A DNA stretch of 64,000 bases from DATMBF01 sp035559595 (GTDB lineage: Bacteria > Bacteroidota > Ignavibacteria > UBA10030): assembly GCA_035559595.1 (NCBI GenBank), contig DATMBF010000015.1, positions 68,147-132,146 of the forward strand, written 5' to 3'. The stretch's first letter is position 1. Each line of letters starts with the position of its first letter. A program made the position numbers and the translations under genes. The notes beneath the pieces are model-generated. The model saw only the letters and a list, made by a program, of their open reading frames with translations. It did not search any database and was not told where the DNA came from. Shown piece after piece: positions 55,089-63,566 of the stretch.

Positions 55089-55811
55089 ATGCAGTTCTGG
55101 AAAGGAGGTATCGTGCGGTTTCAAGTAAAGCTGTGCTGTGCCCTTTTCTTGCTTTTTTATCACGCGCCACCGGTTGCCAGTCAACCCAAGCTTGTCATCG
55201 ACAAGCCGGAGATCGACCTCGGGGTCATTTTCAATGGCGGCAGTAAATCCACGAAATGGATATTGAAGAACGGCGGAACAGATACATTGAAGTTTTTTTC
55301 TATTACACCCTCCTGTGGATGTACTGCGGCGAAGCAACCGAAGAAATTCCTCCTCCCCGGTGAGTCCGACGCTCTGGAGGTGACATTCAACTCCACCGGC
55401 TTTCGCGGGAAACAATCGAAGTACGTCAACATCCACACGAACGATCCCAACGAACCCTACGCACTGCTGACCTTAAGGGCCGAAGTTTTGGAGGAGCTCG
55501 AACCGACAACGAAAACTTCGATCGCGTGGCTCGGCACTCTTCCTCTTGGCAAGCAATTCCAGCACGCCATCAGCTTTCGAAACATCTCGAATCGTGCAGT
55601 CCGCATAAAGAAGGTGACGTCAAGCTCGCCAAAGCTTGGTGTGAAGGTCGAAACCCGGTCCGTTGGTCCTCGTGACTCGATTAGTGTCAACGTTACCGTA
55701 ACACCGGACAAAGAGGGCTACTTCCACGAGCAGTTCTTCCTCGAAACGGATAGTAAAAATCAACCGATCGTTCCGATGCGTGTGTCGTTCATAGGAGTTA
55801 AAGGGAATTGA
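55089..55811 (+). CDS. DUF1573 exported protein
   Basis: 240 residues from the ATG at 55089 (AAGGA upstream). A GTG eight codons later (55113) has a stronger AAAGGAGGT SD, though close, and may be the true start. A signal peptide ends near VASQ. The DUF1573 Ig-like domain has DLGVIFNGG, then the signature SCGCTA with C76 and C78, then VTFNSTGFRGKQSKYVNIHTNDP. A second Ig-like domain follows. Such proteins are periplasmic or surface-exposed; the CxC pair may be redox active or bind a ligand. Its stop overlaps the rhodanese start (TTGA). Confidence 0.88.
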   Translation: MQFWKGGIVRFQVKLCCALFLLFYHAPPVASQPKLVIDKPEIDLGVIFNGGSKSTKWILKNGGTDTLKFFSITPSCGCTAAKQPKKFLLPGESDALEVTFNSTGFRGKQSKYVNIHTNDPNEPYALLTLRAEVLEELEPTTKTSIAWLGTLPLGKQFQHAISFRNISNRAVRIKKVTSSSPKLGVKVETRSVGPRDSISVNVTVTPDKEGYFHEQFFLETDSKNQPIVPMRVSFIGVKGN

Positions 55812-56290
55812 GTCCGATTCGACAAGGAGCACGTGAGGCGATCTGGATCCTGCTCGCCGCAAGCGTACTAGGATTCAGTTACACGTTCATCACACAACGC
55901 GGACACTTCGCTCCACCCCCCACCGCTACTCCCCTTCCGACGACAGCTGGAGAAGTCCCCCCGATGATGATCGGTGTTCAGGAAGCACAGGAGTTGTTCC
56001 AGTCGGGCACAGCGCTCTTTGTTGATAGCCGACACGAGTTCGATTACAAGCTTGGCCACATCAAAGGTGCGGTGAACATTCCTCTAAAGGACTTCGGCAC
56101 AAGGATGGATGTGTTGGCAAAACTGCCACGCGATCGCACTCTGGTGACGTACTGTGACGGCGCCGAATGTAATTCAAGTATCGAACTCGCTTCCAGACTT
56201 CATATGGCAGGGTTCTCGGGTGTTAAGATCTTTTTCGAAGGATGGAATGTCTGGAAATCCCTCAATCTCCCAACCGAAGCGGCGCAATGA
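55808..56290 (+). CDS. Membrane-anchored rhodanese-domain protein
   Basis: 160 residues from a TTG start that overlaps the previous stop (TTGA). One N-terminal membrane helix (about 10-28) and a Pro/Thr-rich linker place the rhodanese domain (about 55-158) outside the cytoplasm. D73 and R75 (VDSRHEFDYKLGHIKGAVNIP) and the catalytic loop C116-DGAE-C121 are present. The second cysteine in the loop is not typical of sulfurtransferases and could form a disulfide. The stop overlaps the MauE-like start (ATGA). Confidence 0.87.
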   Translation: MSPIRQGAREAIWILLAASVLGFSYTFITQRGHFAPPPTATPLPTTAGEVPPMMIGVQEAQELFQSGTALFVDSRHEFDYKLGHIKGAVNIPLKDFGTRMDVLAKLPRDRTLVTYCDGAECNSSIELASRLHMAGFSGVKIFFEGWNVWKSLNLPTEAAQ

Positions 56291-56754
56291 AACAGATCCT
56301 CGCAAACGACTACTTCGCTCTCACAGCCCGCATCTTTCTCGGCTTCCTCTTTCTCGTCGCCAGCATCGACAAGATCGTTGATCCGCAAGCGTTTGCAGTG
56401 TCGATTGGGAACTACAAAGCTGTTCCGGATTCCTTGCTGCTCACGCTGGCCACAATTTTGCCGTGGGTCGAACTGTTGTGCAGCCTTTGCCTGCTCAGCG
56501 GATTGTTCCTCCGGGGCAGTTCTTTTCTCCTTTCAGCGCTGCTGGTTATTTTCACACTGGCAATCATCTCAGCGCTGTTGCGAGGTCTTGATATCACCTG
56601 CGGCTGCTTCACGCAAGATCCTGCCGCTGGCACCATCGGTTGGAGAAAAGTCCTTGAAAACATCGGGCTTATCTTTCTTTCGGTCTTTATGGTGTTTTCC
56701 ACAAGCGTGAAATTCTCTCTTCAGCATTATCTGCAACAAACAAAGCTGTCGTGA
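56287..56754 (+). CDS. MauE/DoxX-like four-helix membrane protein
   Basis: 155 residues from the ATG at 56287, overlapping the rhodanese stop (ATGA). Four membrane helices (about 8-28, 48-73, 78-98, 122-142). The loop after helix 3 has CGCF (C105, C107), typical of MauE-like proteins, which act in disulfide handling of periplasmic partners. Its stop overlaps the thiolase start (GTGA). Together with the DUF1573 and rhodanese proteins it forms a coupled set of extracytoplasmic cysteine proteins. Confidence 0.82.
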   Translation: MKQILANDYFALTARIFLGFLFLVASIDKIVDPQAFAVSIGNYKAVPDSLLLTLATILPWVELLCSLCLLSGLFLRGSSFLLSALLVIFTLAIISALLRGLDITCGCFTQDPAAGTIGWRKVLENIGLIFLSVFMVFSTSVKFSLQHYLQQTKLS

Positions 56755-57968
56755 GGTCATCACACACATCCGAAGCATTGATCATCGATGCCGTCCGAAC
56801 ACCTGTCGGCAAGTACGGTGGCTCTCTCAAAGATGTCCGCCCCGATGACCTGAGCGCCATAATTCTGCGCGCATTGGTCGCACGAGCGAAGATCGATCCC
56901 GCTTTCATCGACGATGTCCTCTGGGGCTGTGCCAACCAGGCCGGTGAGGACAATCGCAATGTTGCCCGCATGGCAACGCTGCTGGCGGGATTTCCCCACA
57001 CCGTTCCCGCCTCCACCATTAACAGACTTTGTGGATCAAGTCTCGACGCGATCAATCACGCAGCACGGGCACTTTGGAGCGGGGATTTCGACATCGTAAT
57101 TGCAGGCGGAGTCGAAAGCATGACGCGCGCTCCATACGTTCTCCCCAAGAACGTGAGCGGCGAAGCGCTCTACGGAAATCTTGTCGCCTACGACACAGCG
57201 CTGGGATGGAGATTCCCCAATCCGGCAATGGAGAAACTGATTCCACTGGAATCCATGGGGGAAACGGCGGAGAATGTTGCGGAGCGATGGAAGATTTCAA
57301 GGGAAGATCAGGATGCCTTTGCGCTGCGAAGCCATCAGCGTGCTGTTAAAGCGCAAACCGATTGCCTGTTCAAAGAGGAGATCGCTCCTGTCGAGATTCA
57401 AACAAAAAAGAACACCATCGTCGTCGAAAAGGACGAGGGACCGCGACCCGACACTTCGATGGAAAAGCTCGCAGTGCTGAAGCCTGTCTTTCGCAACGGT
57501 GGAACGGTCACCGCGGGCAATTCCTCTTCTCTGAATGATGGCGCAGCGGCAATCTTGATGATGAGCGAGGCAAAGGCCAAAGAAATGAATGTCAAACCCC
57601 TGGCACGCATTGTCTCTACGGGGGTCGCCGGTGTGGATCCTCGCATCATGGGAATCGGGCCCGTCCCTGCCACGACCATGGCATTGCGAAAGGCCGGTTT
57701 GAAGATATCAGACATTGGTCTCATGGAACTCAATGAGGCGTTTGCCGCACAGTCGCTCGCATGTATCCGCGACCTCAACATTGATCCTGAGATTGTGAAT
57801 GTCAATGGCGGTGCAATCGCTCTCGGCCATCCCCTCGGTTGCAGTGGAGCCCGAATCACGACCACTTTGCTCCATGAGATGAAGCGTCGGAAGACCCGCT
57901 ATGGCGTAGCCACAATGTGTATCGGGGTCGGACAAGGCATCGCAACAATCATCGAGGGCCTTTGGTAA
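56751..57968 (+). CDS. Thiolase, 3-oxoadipyl-CoA/acetyl-CoA acyltransferase type (PaaJ/PcaF-like)
   Basis: 405 residues from a GTG that overlaps the previous stop (GTGA). The nucleophile C94 is in NRLCGSSLDA, H360 in GGAIALGHPLG and C390 in MCIGVGQG. The YDTALGWRFPNPAMEKLIPLESMGETAENVAE segment resembles the 3-oxoadipyl-CoA thiolase subgroup. It would cleave 3-oxoacyl-CoA made by the hydratase and dehydrogenase upstream, completing a PaaG-PaaF-PaaH-PaaJ-like set. Confidence 0.92.
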   Translation: MRSSHTSEALIIDAVRTPVGKYGGSLKDVRPDDLSAIILRALVARAKIDPAFIDDVLWGCANQAGEDNRNVARMATLLAGFPHTVPASTINRLCGSSLDAINHAARALWSGDFDIVIAGGVESMTRAPYVLPKNVSGEALYGNLVAYDTALGWRFPNPAMEKLIPLESMGETAENVAERWKISREDQDAFALRSHQRAVKAQTDCLFKEEIAPVEIQTKKNTIVVEKDEGPRPDTSMEKLAVLKPVFRNGGTVTAGNSSSLNDGAAAILMMSEAKAKEMNVKPLARIVSTGVAGVDPRIMGIGPVPATTMALRKAGLKISDIGLMELNEAFAAQSLACIRDLNIDPEIVNVNGGAIALGHPLGCSGARITTTLLHEMKRRKTRYGVATMCIGVGQGIATIIEGLW

Positions 57969-58066
57969 TTCCCCTCCTTCTGTCGGGAATAATCTGAAAC
58001 GAACACCGTAACCATCCGTTGAAGATTGTGTTCTTCTTTTCTTTCACAAACCTCAAAGGGTTCACC

Positions 58067-59416
58067 ATGAAACACGCTCTCAAGCTCTTCGCCGTGCTTG
58101 CTGTTCTTGCTTCGGCCGCGTTTGCGCAAGTGAACATCAAGTACGATTCCTACACACTTCCCAACGGACTGAAGGTCATCCTCCACGAAGATCGTTCAGT
58201 CCCTCTCGTTGCCGTCAACATTTGGTATCATGTCGGATCGGCAAACGAGAAGGCGGGGAGGACGGGCTTCGCACACCTCTTCGAGCACATGCTCTTCCAG
58301 GGTTCGCAGAACGTTGGAGACGATCAACATTTTGGCCTCATTCAGGAAGCCGGAGGATCATTGAACGGTTCGACGAGCAATGATCGCACAAACTATTTTC
58401 AAACCGTGCCGAGCCAATTCCTCGAAATGGTTCTCTGGCTCGAGTCGGATCGGATGGGATTCCTCCTTCCGGCCATGACGCAAGGGAAGCTCGACAATCA
58501 GCGGGATGTCGTGAAGAACGAGCGCCGTCAGCGGGTCGATAATCAACCGTACGGTCGGGCATTCGAACGAATTCATGCCCTTCTCTATGACCCCTCTCAT
58601 CCGTACTCCTGGCCGGTCATAGGATCGATGGAAGATCTCAGCGCCGCTTCTCTGGACGATGTAAAGGAATTTTTCCAAACGTATTACGTCCCTAACAATT
58701 CGGCCCTCGTCATTGCTGGAGATTTCGACGCGAAGAAGACCAAAGAGTGGGTCGAGAAGTATTTCGGTGATCTCCCCAAAGGGAAACCGGTTACACAGCT
58801 CAGTTCCCCTCCTCCCTCCCTGCGCGGCGAGAAGCGTGATCTGATGGAAGACCGGGTGCAACTGCCGCGTCTCTATCTTGCCTGGCACACGCCGGCATTC
58901 TTTGCTCCAGACGACGCCGAACTGGACGTCCTCGCTGATGTATTGACGGGGGGCAAGAACTCCCGTCTCTACAAGACTCTCGTGTATGACAAGCAAATTG
59001 CACAAAGTGTCGTGGCTTCACAAATTAGCCGAAAGCTCTCCGGCATGTTCATGATTCAGGTGACGGCAAAGCCGGGCTACACGCTGAGCGAATTGGAAAA
59101 GGTTGTTGACGAGGAGATCGAAAAACTGAAGAAGGAAGCGCCGGCTGATCGTGAAGTGCTTCGTTCAAAGAACAGTACGAAGGCGAGCTTCATCTATCGC
59201 ATTCAATCCATCGACAACAAGGCGGATCAAATGAACAGCTATAATTTCTACTGGGGTGACCCCGGCGCATTCAACAAAGATCTCGAGCGCTATCAAAAAG
59301 TCACGCCGGCAGACATTCAGCGAGTCGTTCAGAAATACCTCACGAAGAACCGTGTCGTCTTTAGCGTGGTGCCGCTGGGAAAAAAAGAATTAGCTGCTCA
59401 ACCGTCTGTTAATTGA
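58067..59416 (+). CDS. Exported M16 zinc peptidase, catalytic subunit
   Basis: 449 residues from the ATG at 58067. A signal peptide (1-20, ending AFAQ) is followed by the inverted zinc motif H70-LF-E73-H74 (FAHLFEHMLFQGS), with the distal Glu in VVKNERRQR. Two M16 half-domains follow, the C-terminal one with ASLDDVKEFFQTYYVPNNSALVIAGDF. It resembles bacterial M16B alpha/beta pairs related to mitochondrial processing peptidase. The partner gene follows after 16 nt. It probably degrades peptides in the periplasm. Confidence 0.93.
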   Translation: MKHALKLFAVLAVLASAAFAQVNIKYDSYTLPNGLKVILHEDRSVPLVAVNIWYHVGSANEKAGRTGFAHLFEHMLFQGSQNVGDDQHFGLIQEAGGSLNGSTSNDRTNYFQTVPSQFLEMVLWLESDRMGFLLPAMTQGKLDNQRDVVKNERRQRVDNQPYGRAFERIHALLYDPSHPYSWPVIGSMEDLSAASLDDVKEFFQTYYVPNNSALVIAGDFDAKKTKEWVEKYFGDLPKGKPVTQLSSPPPSLRGEKRDLMEDRVQLPRLYLAWHTPAFFAPDDAELDVLADVLTGGKNSRLYKTLVYDKQIAQSVVASQISRKLSGMFMIQVTAKPGYTLSELEKVVDEEIEKLKKEAPADREVLRSKNSTKASFIYRIQSIDNKADQMNSYNFYWGDPGAFNKDLERYQKVTPADIQRVVQKYLTKNRVVFSVVPLGKKELAAQPSVN

Positions 59417-59432
59417 ATGTAGGAGATTAACC

Positions 59433-60869
59433 ATGAAACGGTATTCAGTCATCTTGCTTGTCGTATTTGCGGTAGCATGTGTTCAATCAGCGATCGGTCA
59501 GATCGACCGGTCGAAGAAACCGGAGCCGGCACCGACACCGAAACTCACACTGCCGAAAATCCAACGCACAACACTGGCCAACGGCCTGAATGTCATGCTC
59601 GTAGAGCATCGTGAGCTCCCGGTCGTACAGATGCAGATGGTGATTATGTCGGGCGCAGTCAATGACCCGGAGGGAAAGAGCGGACTCGCAAACCTTACAG
59701 CCCAAATGCTGGACGAAGGGACGAAACGGAGAACGGCGCTTCAAATCGCCGACGATGTCGATTTCATCGGCGCCAACCTCTCGATCAACGCAACGGTTGA
59801 TGCGACGTACGCCAACCTCCTGACCCTCAAGGAACACCTTGTTGCGGCAATGGATATTTATGCCGACGTTCTGCTCAATCCGACTTTTCCTGAATCCGAG
59901 TGGGATCGGGTGAAAAAGACGCACCTCACAACACTTCTTCAGCAGAAAGATCTCCCCGCCTTCGTTGCTGACCGGATTTTCAACCATGTGACCTTCGGCG
60001 AAAGGCATCCGTATGGTCGATCATCGCTTGGCAACCAACAGAGCGTCGAGGGAATCACGATCGACGACATGAAGAGGTTTTACGCTGCTCATTATCTGCC
60101 GAACAACGCCACCTTGATCGTCGTCGGAGATGTGAGCCTTAAGGAGATAACGACCCATCTGGACAACTTTTTCAAAACATGGAAGAAGGGTGAAACGGTC
60201 GCTGCGTCATTTCCTTCAGTTCCCGCGATTGGTGGTAATCGTATTTACCTCGTCGACAAGCCACAGGCAGCACAGTCTGAGATCCGGATTGGCCACGAAG
60301 GTGTCCGAAGAAACAACGAGGACTATTTCCCCCTCGTTGTGCTCAACACGATCCTCGGAGGTCAGTTCTCCAGCCGCATCAACATGAACCTGAGAGAAAC
60401 AAAAGGGTACACCTACGGCGCGCGGTCGGCATTTGCTTTTTGGAAAAACGGCGGGCCATTCATCGCTTCATCAGCAGTGAGAACCAACGTTACGGACAGT
60501 TCCATCATCGAGTTCATGAAGGAACTCCGACGCATCGTCGATGAAGACGTGACGGAAAAAGAGATCAATTTTGCAAAGAACTCGCTCATTCGGCGCGAGC
60601 CCCAGAACTTCGAAACCCCCCAGCAGATTGCGGGGCAGTTGGTCGTTATCGCCCTCCATAATCTGCCAGACAACTACTTCGATACGTATGTGCAGAATTT
60701 CGAGAAAGTCTCGATAGCCGACGTTCGTCGTGTCGCCAAGAAATACCTCAATCCCGCATCCATGAACATCGTGATCGTCGGCGATGTTGCAACGATTAAA
60801 GATGGCCTCGAGAAACTCGGCTATGGTAAAGCCCAACTCCTCGACCCGGATGGCAAAGCAATGAACTAA
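59433..60869 (+). CDS. Exported M16 homologue lacking the zinc motif (partner subunit)
   Basis: 478 residues with a signal peptide (about 1-22). The fold matches the preceding protein, but the zinc motif HxxEH is replaced by N87-L-T-A-Q91 (SGLANLTAQMLDEG). It keeps the glycine-rich and Arg/Tyr segment NLRETKGYTYGARSAF that helps bind substrate in non-catalytic beta-type subunits. The two proteins should form a heterodimer in which this one supplies substrate contacts. Confidence 0.92.
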   Translation: MKRYSVILLVVFAVACVQSAIGQIDRSKKPEPAPTPKLTLPKIQRTTLANGLNVMLVEHRELPVVQMQMVIMSGAVNDPEGKSGLANLTAQMLDEGTKRRTALQIADDVDFIGANLSINATVDATYANLLTLKEHLVAAMDIYADVLLNPTFPESEWDRVKKTHLTTLLQQKDLPAFVADRIFNHVTFGERHPYGRSSLGNQQSVEGITIDDMKRFYAAHYLPNNATLIVVGDVSLKEITTHLDNFFKTWKKGETVAASFPSVPAIGGNRIYLVDKPQAAQSEIRIGHEGVRRNNEDYFPLVVLNTILGGQFSSRINMNLRETKGYTYGARSAFAFWKNGGPFIASSAVRTNVTDSSIIEFMKELRRIVDEDVTEKEINFAKNSLIRREPQNFETPQQIAGQLVVIALHNLPDNYFDTYVQNFEKVSIADVRRVAKKYLNPASMNIVIVGDVATIKDGLEKLGYGKAQLLDPDGKAMN

Positions 60870-60888
60870 GTAATTCTCGTCTTCTCAT

Positions 60889-60921
60889 GCTGTGGAGCGG
60901 AGTATGATTCCGCTCTACAGC
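60889..60921. terminator. Strong hairpin after the M16 pair
   Basis: A 13-bp stem (60889-60901 with 60909-60921, one G-U) with a 7-nt loop lies 20 nt beyond the stop codon of the second M16 gene. No T-tract follows, so it may be a transcript-stabilising or weak terminator structure. Confidence 0.55.
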
Positions 60922-60941
60922 TCCTTGATCTCCCAAACATC

Positions 60942-61598
60942 ATGTTCATCGGTCATTTCGCAGTTGCACTTGCCGCTAAAAAGGCGGCTCCGAAGGTCTC
61001 ACTCGGAACCCTCTTTATCTCTGTCCAGCTCGTCGACCTTCTCTGGCCTGTGTTTCTTCTCTTAGGCCTCGAACACGTACGCATCGACCCCGCCAGTACG
61101 CTGATGACACCGCTGGACTTCTACAATTATCCGTACACGCATAGCCTCATCGGCGGAATCGTCTGGTCAGTTGCTTTGGGCCTCGGGTATTTCCTTCTGA
61201 GAAAAGATCAGCGATCTGCATTGATTGTCGGGGCCGGTGTCTTCACCCATTGGATTCTCGATCTCATAACACATCGACCTGATCTTCCTCTCTATCCGGG
61301 AAGTGAAATCTATCTTGGATTCGGCCTTTGGAATTCCATGGCCGGGACGTTGATTGTCGAAGTCTCGTTGTTCGCGGCTGGCATCCTCGTCTATGAGCAC
61401 GCAACAAGCGCGAAAGATCGAATCGGAAGAATGGCCTTCTACAGTCTCCTTCTTTTTCTCGGCTTAGTCTGGACCTCCAGCCTTTTTGGTCCACCGCCTC
61501 CCAGTGAGCAGGCTGTTGCAATCGTTGGGCTCTCATTATGGTTACTTGTAGCCTGGGGGTACTGGATCGATCGCCATCGCCAGCCAGTCAGTCTGTGA
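60942..61598 (+). CDS. YdjM-like membrane protein (putative membrane-bound metal hydrolase family)
   Basis: 218 residues with about five to six membrane helices. The conserved polar residues of the YdjM/DUF457-type family appear: GHFAVALAAKK near the start, HSLIGG, and HWILDLITHRPDLPL. These His/Asp residues could bind metal. The biochemical role is unknown. No clear SD precedes the ATG. It lies between the M16 pair and the CocE-like hydrolase. Confidence 0.75.
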   Translation: MFIGHFAVALAAKKAAPKVSLGTLFISVQLVDLLWPVFLLLGLEHVRIDPASTLMTPLDFYNYPYTHSLIGGIVWSVALGLGYFLLRKDQRSALIVGAGVFTHWILDLITHRPDLPLYPGSEIYLGFGLWNSMAGTLIVEVSLFAAGILVYEHATSAKDRIGRMAFYSLLLFLGLVWTSSLFGPPPPSEQAVAIVGLSLWLLVAWGYWIDRHRQPVSL

Positions 61599-61657
61599 CG
61601 TAAGCTCTTTGGTCTTTTGACTTCAATTAACCCTCTTCCTTATCAATGGAGGAATTC

Positions 61658-63520
61658 ATGAAGCTTTTCAACCGTACAGTTCTCTCTCTTTTCCTCGTCA
61701 TCACAATGCTCTCTTCACAGGAGCAGTTCGATGTCAAGGCTCATTACATAAAGAAAGAGGTCATGATCCCGATGCGGGATGGGGTGAGACTTTTTACCGC
61801 CATCTACATTCCGAAAGACACAACACGGCTATATCCGATCATGGTCAACCGGACGCCCTACAGCGTAAGTCCATACGGCGAAGAGAACTTTCGACCAGTT
61901 CTCGGTCCTTCACAATGGTTCGACAGAGACGGATTCATCTTCGTCCATCAAGATATTCGAGGGAAGTTCAAATCTGAGGGGGTGTATCTCTACCATTCAC
62001 CAATCGTTCCGAAAAAGTCTAACAAGGATGTTGACCATTCGACCGACACGTACGACACCATTGATTGGCTCATCAAAAACGTTCCGCGCAACAACGGTCG
62101 AGTCGGTGTCTGGGGGATCTCGTATCCCGGATTCCTGGCGGCGATGAGCCTCGTCGATGCTCATCCCGCGTTGAAAGCTGTGTCTCCACAGGCGCCCATG
62201 GGCGATACGTTCATCGGGGACGACTTCCACCACAACGGTGCATTTTTCCTCATGCATGCGTTCGGTTGGCTATCTGGAACAGCTCCGGCACGTTCGAACC
62301 GCGAAGCCAGCGTGAAGCGTCCGCCCGGATTCGATTATGGAACGCCGGATGGCTATCGGTTTTTCCTCGAACTCGGCCCAATAGCAAATGTTGATAAGAA
62401 GTATTTTCAAGGGCAGGTGCCCGTGTGGACGGACTTCATGAAACACGGGACCTACGATGAGTACTGGAAGGTGCGAAATGTCCCTCAGCACATGAAGAAT
62501 ATCAAGCCGGCAGTGATGACCACTGCAGGATGGTTTGATTCGGAAGACCCGTGGGGTGCCGTCAATATCTACAACGCGATTGAAAAGAATAACCCGAACA
62601 CGTTTAATATGATCGTTTGGGGCCCGTGGCTGCATGGAGGATGGGCAAGGATGGATGGGGACACACTCGGCTATGCCCACTTCAAGGTCAAGACGAGTCT
62701 CTGGTACAGAGAAAACGTGGAGTTCCCCTTCTTCACATATTATTTGAAAGACAAGGGACCAAAGAATTTCCCGGAAACCTGGGCGTTCATGACAGGCGGA
62801 AACGAATGGCGATCATATTCAGCCTGGCCGCCGAAGGAGGCAAAGGTGAAGAATCTGTATCTTCATGCGAACGGAAAAGCTTCTTTTTCACGGCCGACAG
62901 AAAAGGGAAATCAGTACGATGAGTACGTCAGCGATCCGATGAAACCGGTTCCTTTTTCCGCCGAAACGACGACACGAATGGGTCACTTGTTTATGGTGGA
63001 AGACCAACGATTTGCCTACTCGCGCCCCGATGTGCTGGTGTATGAGACCGATGTGCTACAGGAGGACGTTACCATTGCGGGTCCGATTGAGGTGAACCTC
63101 TATGGCTCAACATCGGGAACGGATTGCGATTGGATTGTAAAGCTGATTGACGTCCTCCCACCGGACACGCCGGATCCGGATCCGAATCCGGCAGGCGTCC
63201 GGATGGGGCATTTTCAGATGCTCATCGGCGGCGAGGTGATGAGGAGTAAGTTCCGCAATAATCTCGAGAAACCGGAACCGATGACGCCTAACAAAGTGAC
63301 ACAAATTGTTTTCAACATACCGGATAAGCATCATCGGTTCAAGAAGGGACATCGGATTATGGTGCAGATTCAGAGCACATGGTTCCCGCTCGTGGATCGA
63401 AATCCGGGGAAGTTCGTTGATATCTACAATGCGAAGGAATCAGATTTCCAGAAGACAACACAGCGTGTCTACCGATCGGGCGAGAACAGCAGCTTCCTGA
63501 AATTCTTGGTGGTGGAGTAA
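61658..63520 (+). CDS. Exported CocE/NonD-family serine hydrolase (X-Pro dipeptidyl-peptidase S15 type)
   Basis: 620 residues from the ATG at 61658, which has GGAGG 6 nt upstream; an in-frame ATG four codons earlier overlaps that SD. A signal peptide (about 1-20) suggests export. The alpha/beta-hydrolase nucleophile is S155 in GISYPG. Further along are a WFDSEDPWG segment that may supply the acid and a GPWLHGGW segment with the likely catalytic His. The C-terminal jelly-roll domain (IAGPIEVNLYGSTSGTDCDWIVKL) is typical of CocE, S15 peptidases and glutaryl-7-ACA acylases. The substrate is probably a peptide or ester and cannot be assigned. Confidence 0.9.
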   Translation: MKLFNRTVLSLFLVITMLSSQEQFDVKAHYIKKEVMIPMRDGVRLFTAIYIPKDTTRLYPIMVNRTPYSVSPYGEENFRPVLGPSQWFDRDGFIFVHQDIRGKFKSEGVYLYHSPIVPKKSNKDVDHSTDTYDTIDWLIKNVPRNNGRVGVWGISYPGFLAAMSLVDAHPALKAVSPQAPMGDTFIGDDFHHNGAFFLMHAFGWLSGTAPARSNREASVKRPPGFDYGTPDGYRFFLELGPIANVDKKYFQGQVPVWTDFMKHGTYDEYWKVRNVPQHMKNIKPAVMTTAGWFDSEDPWGAVNIYNAIEKNNPNTFNMIVWGPWLHGGWARMDGDTLGYAHFKVKTSLWYRENVEFPFFTYYLKDKGPKNFPETWAFMTGGNEWRSYSAWPPKEAKVKNLYLHANGKASFSRPTEKGNQYDEYVSDPMKPVPFSAETTTRMGHLFMVEDQRFAYSRPDVLVYETDVLQEDVTIAGPIEVNLYGSTSGTDCDWIVKLIDVLPPDTPDPDPNPAGVRMGHFQMLIGGEVMRSKFRNNLEKPEPMTPNKVTQIVFNIPDKHHRFKKGHRIMVQIQSTWFPLVDRNPGKFVDIYNAKESDFQKTTQRVYRSGENSSFLKFLVVE

Positions 63521-63566
63521 AGTGAGAGAGCCACGGGAGGTCGAATCTTTGGCTGTGCCGCTTCCA

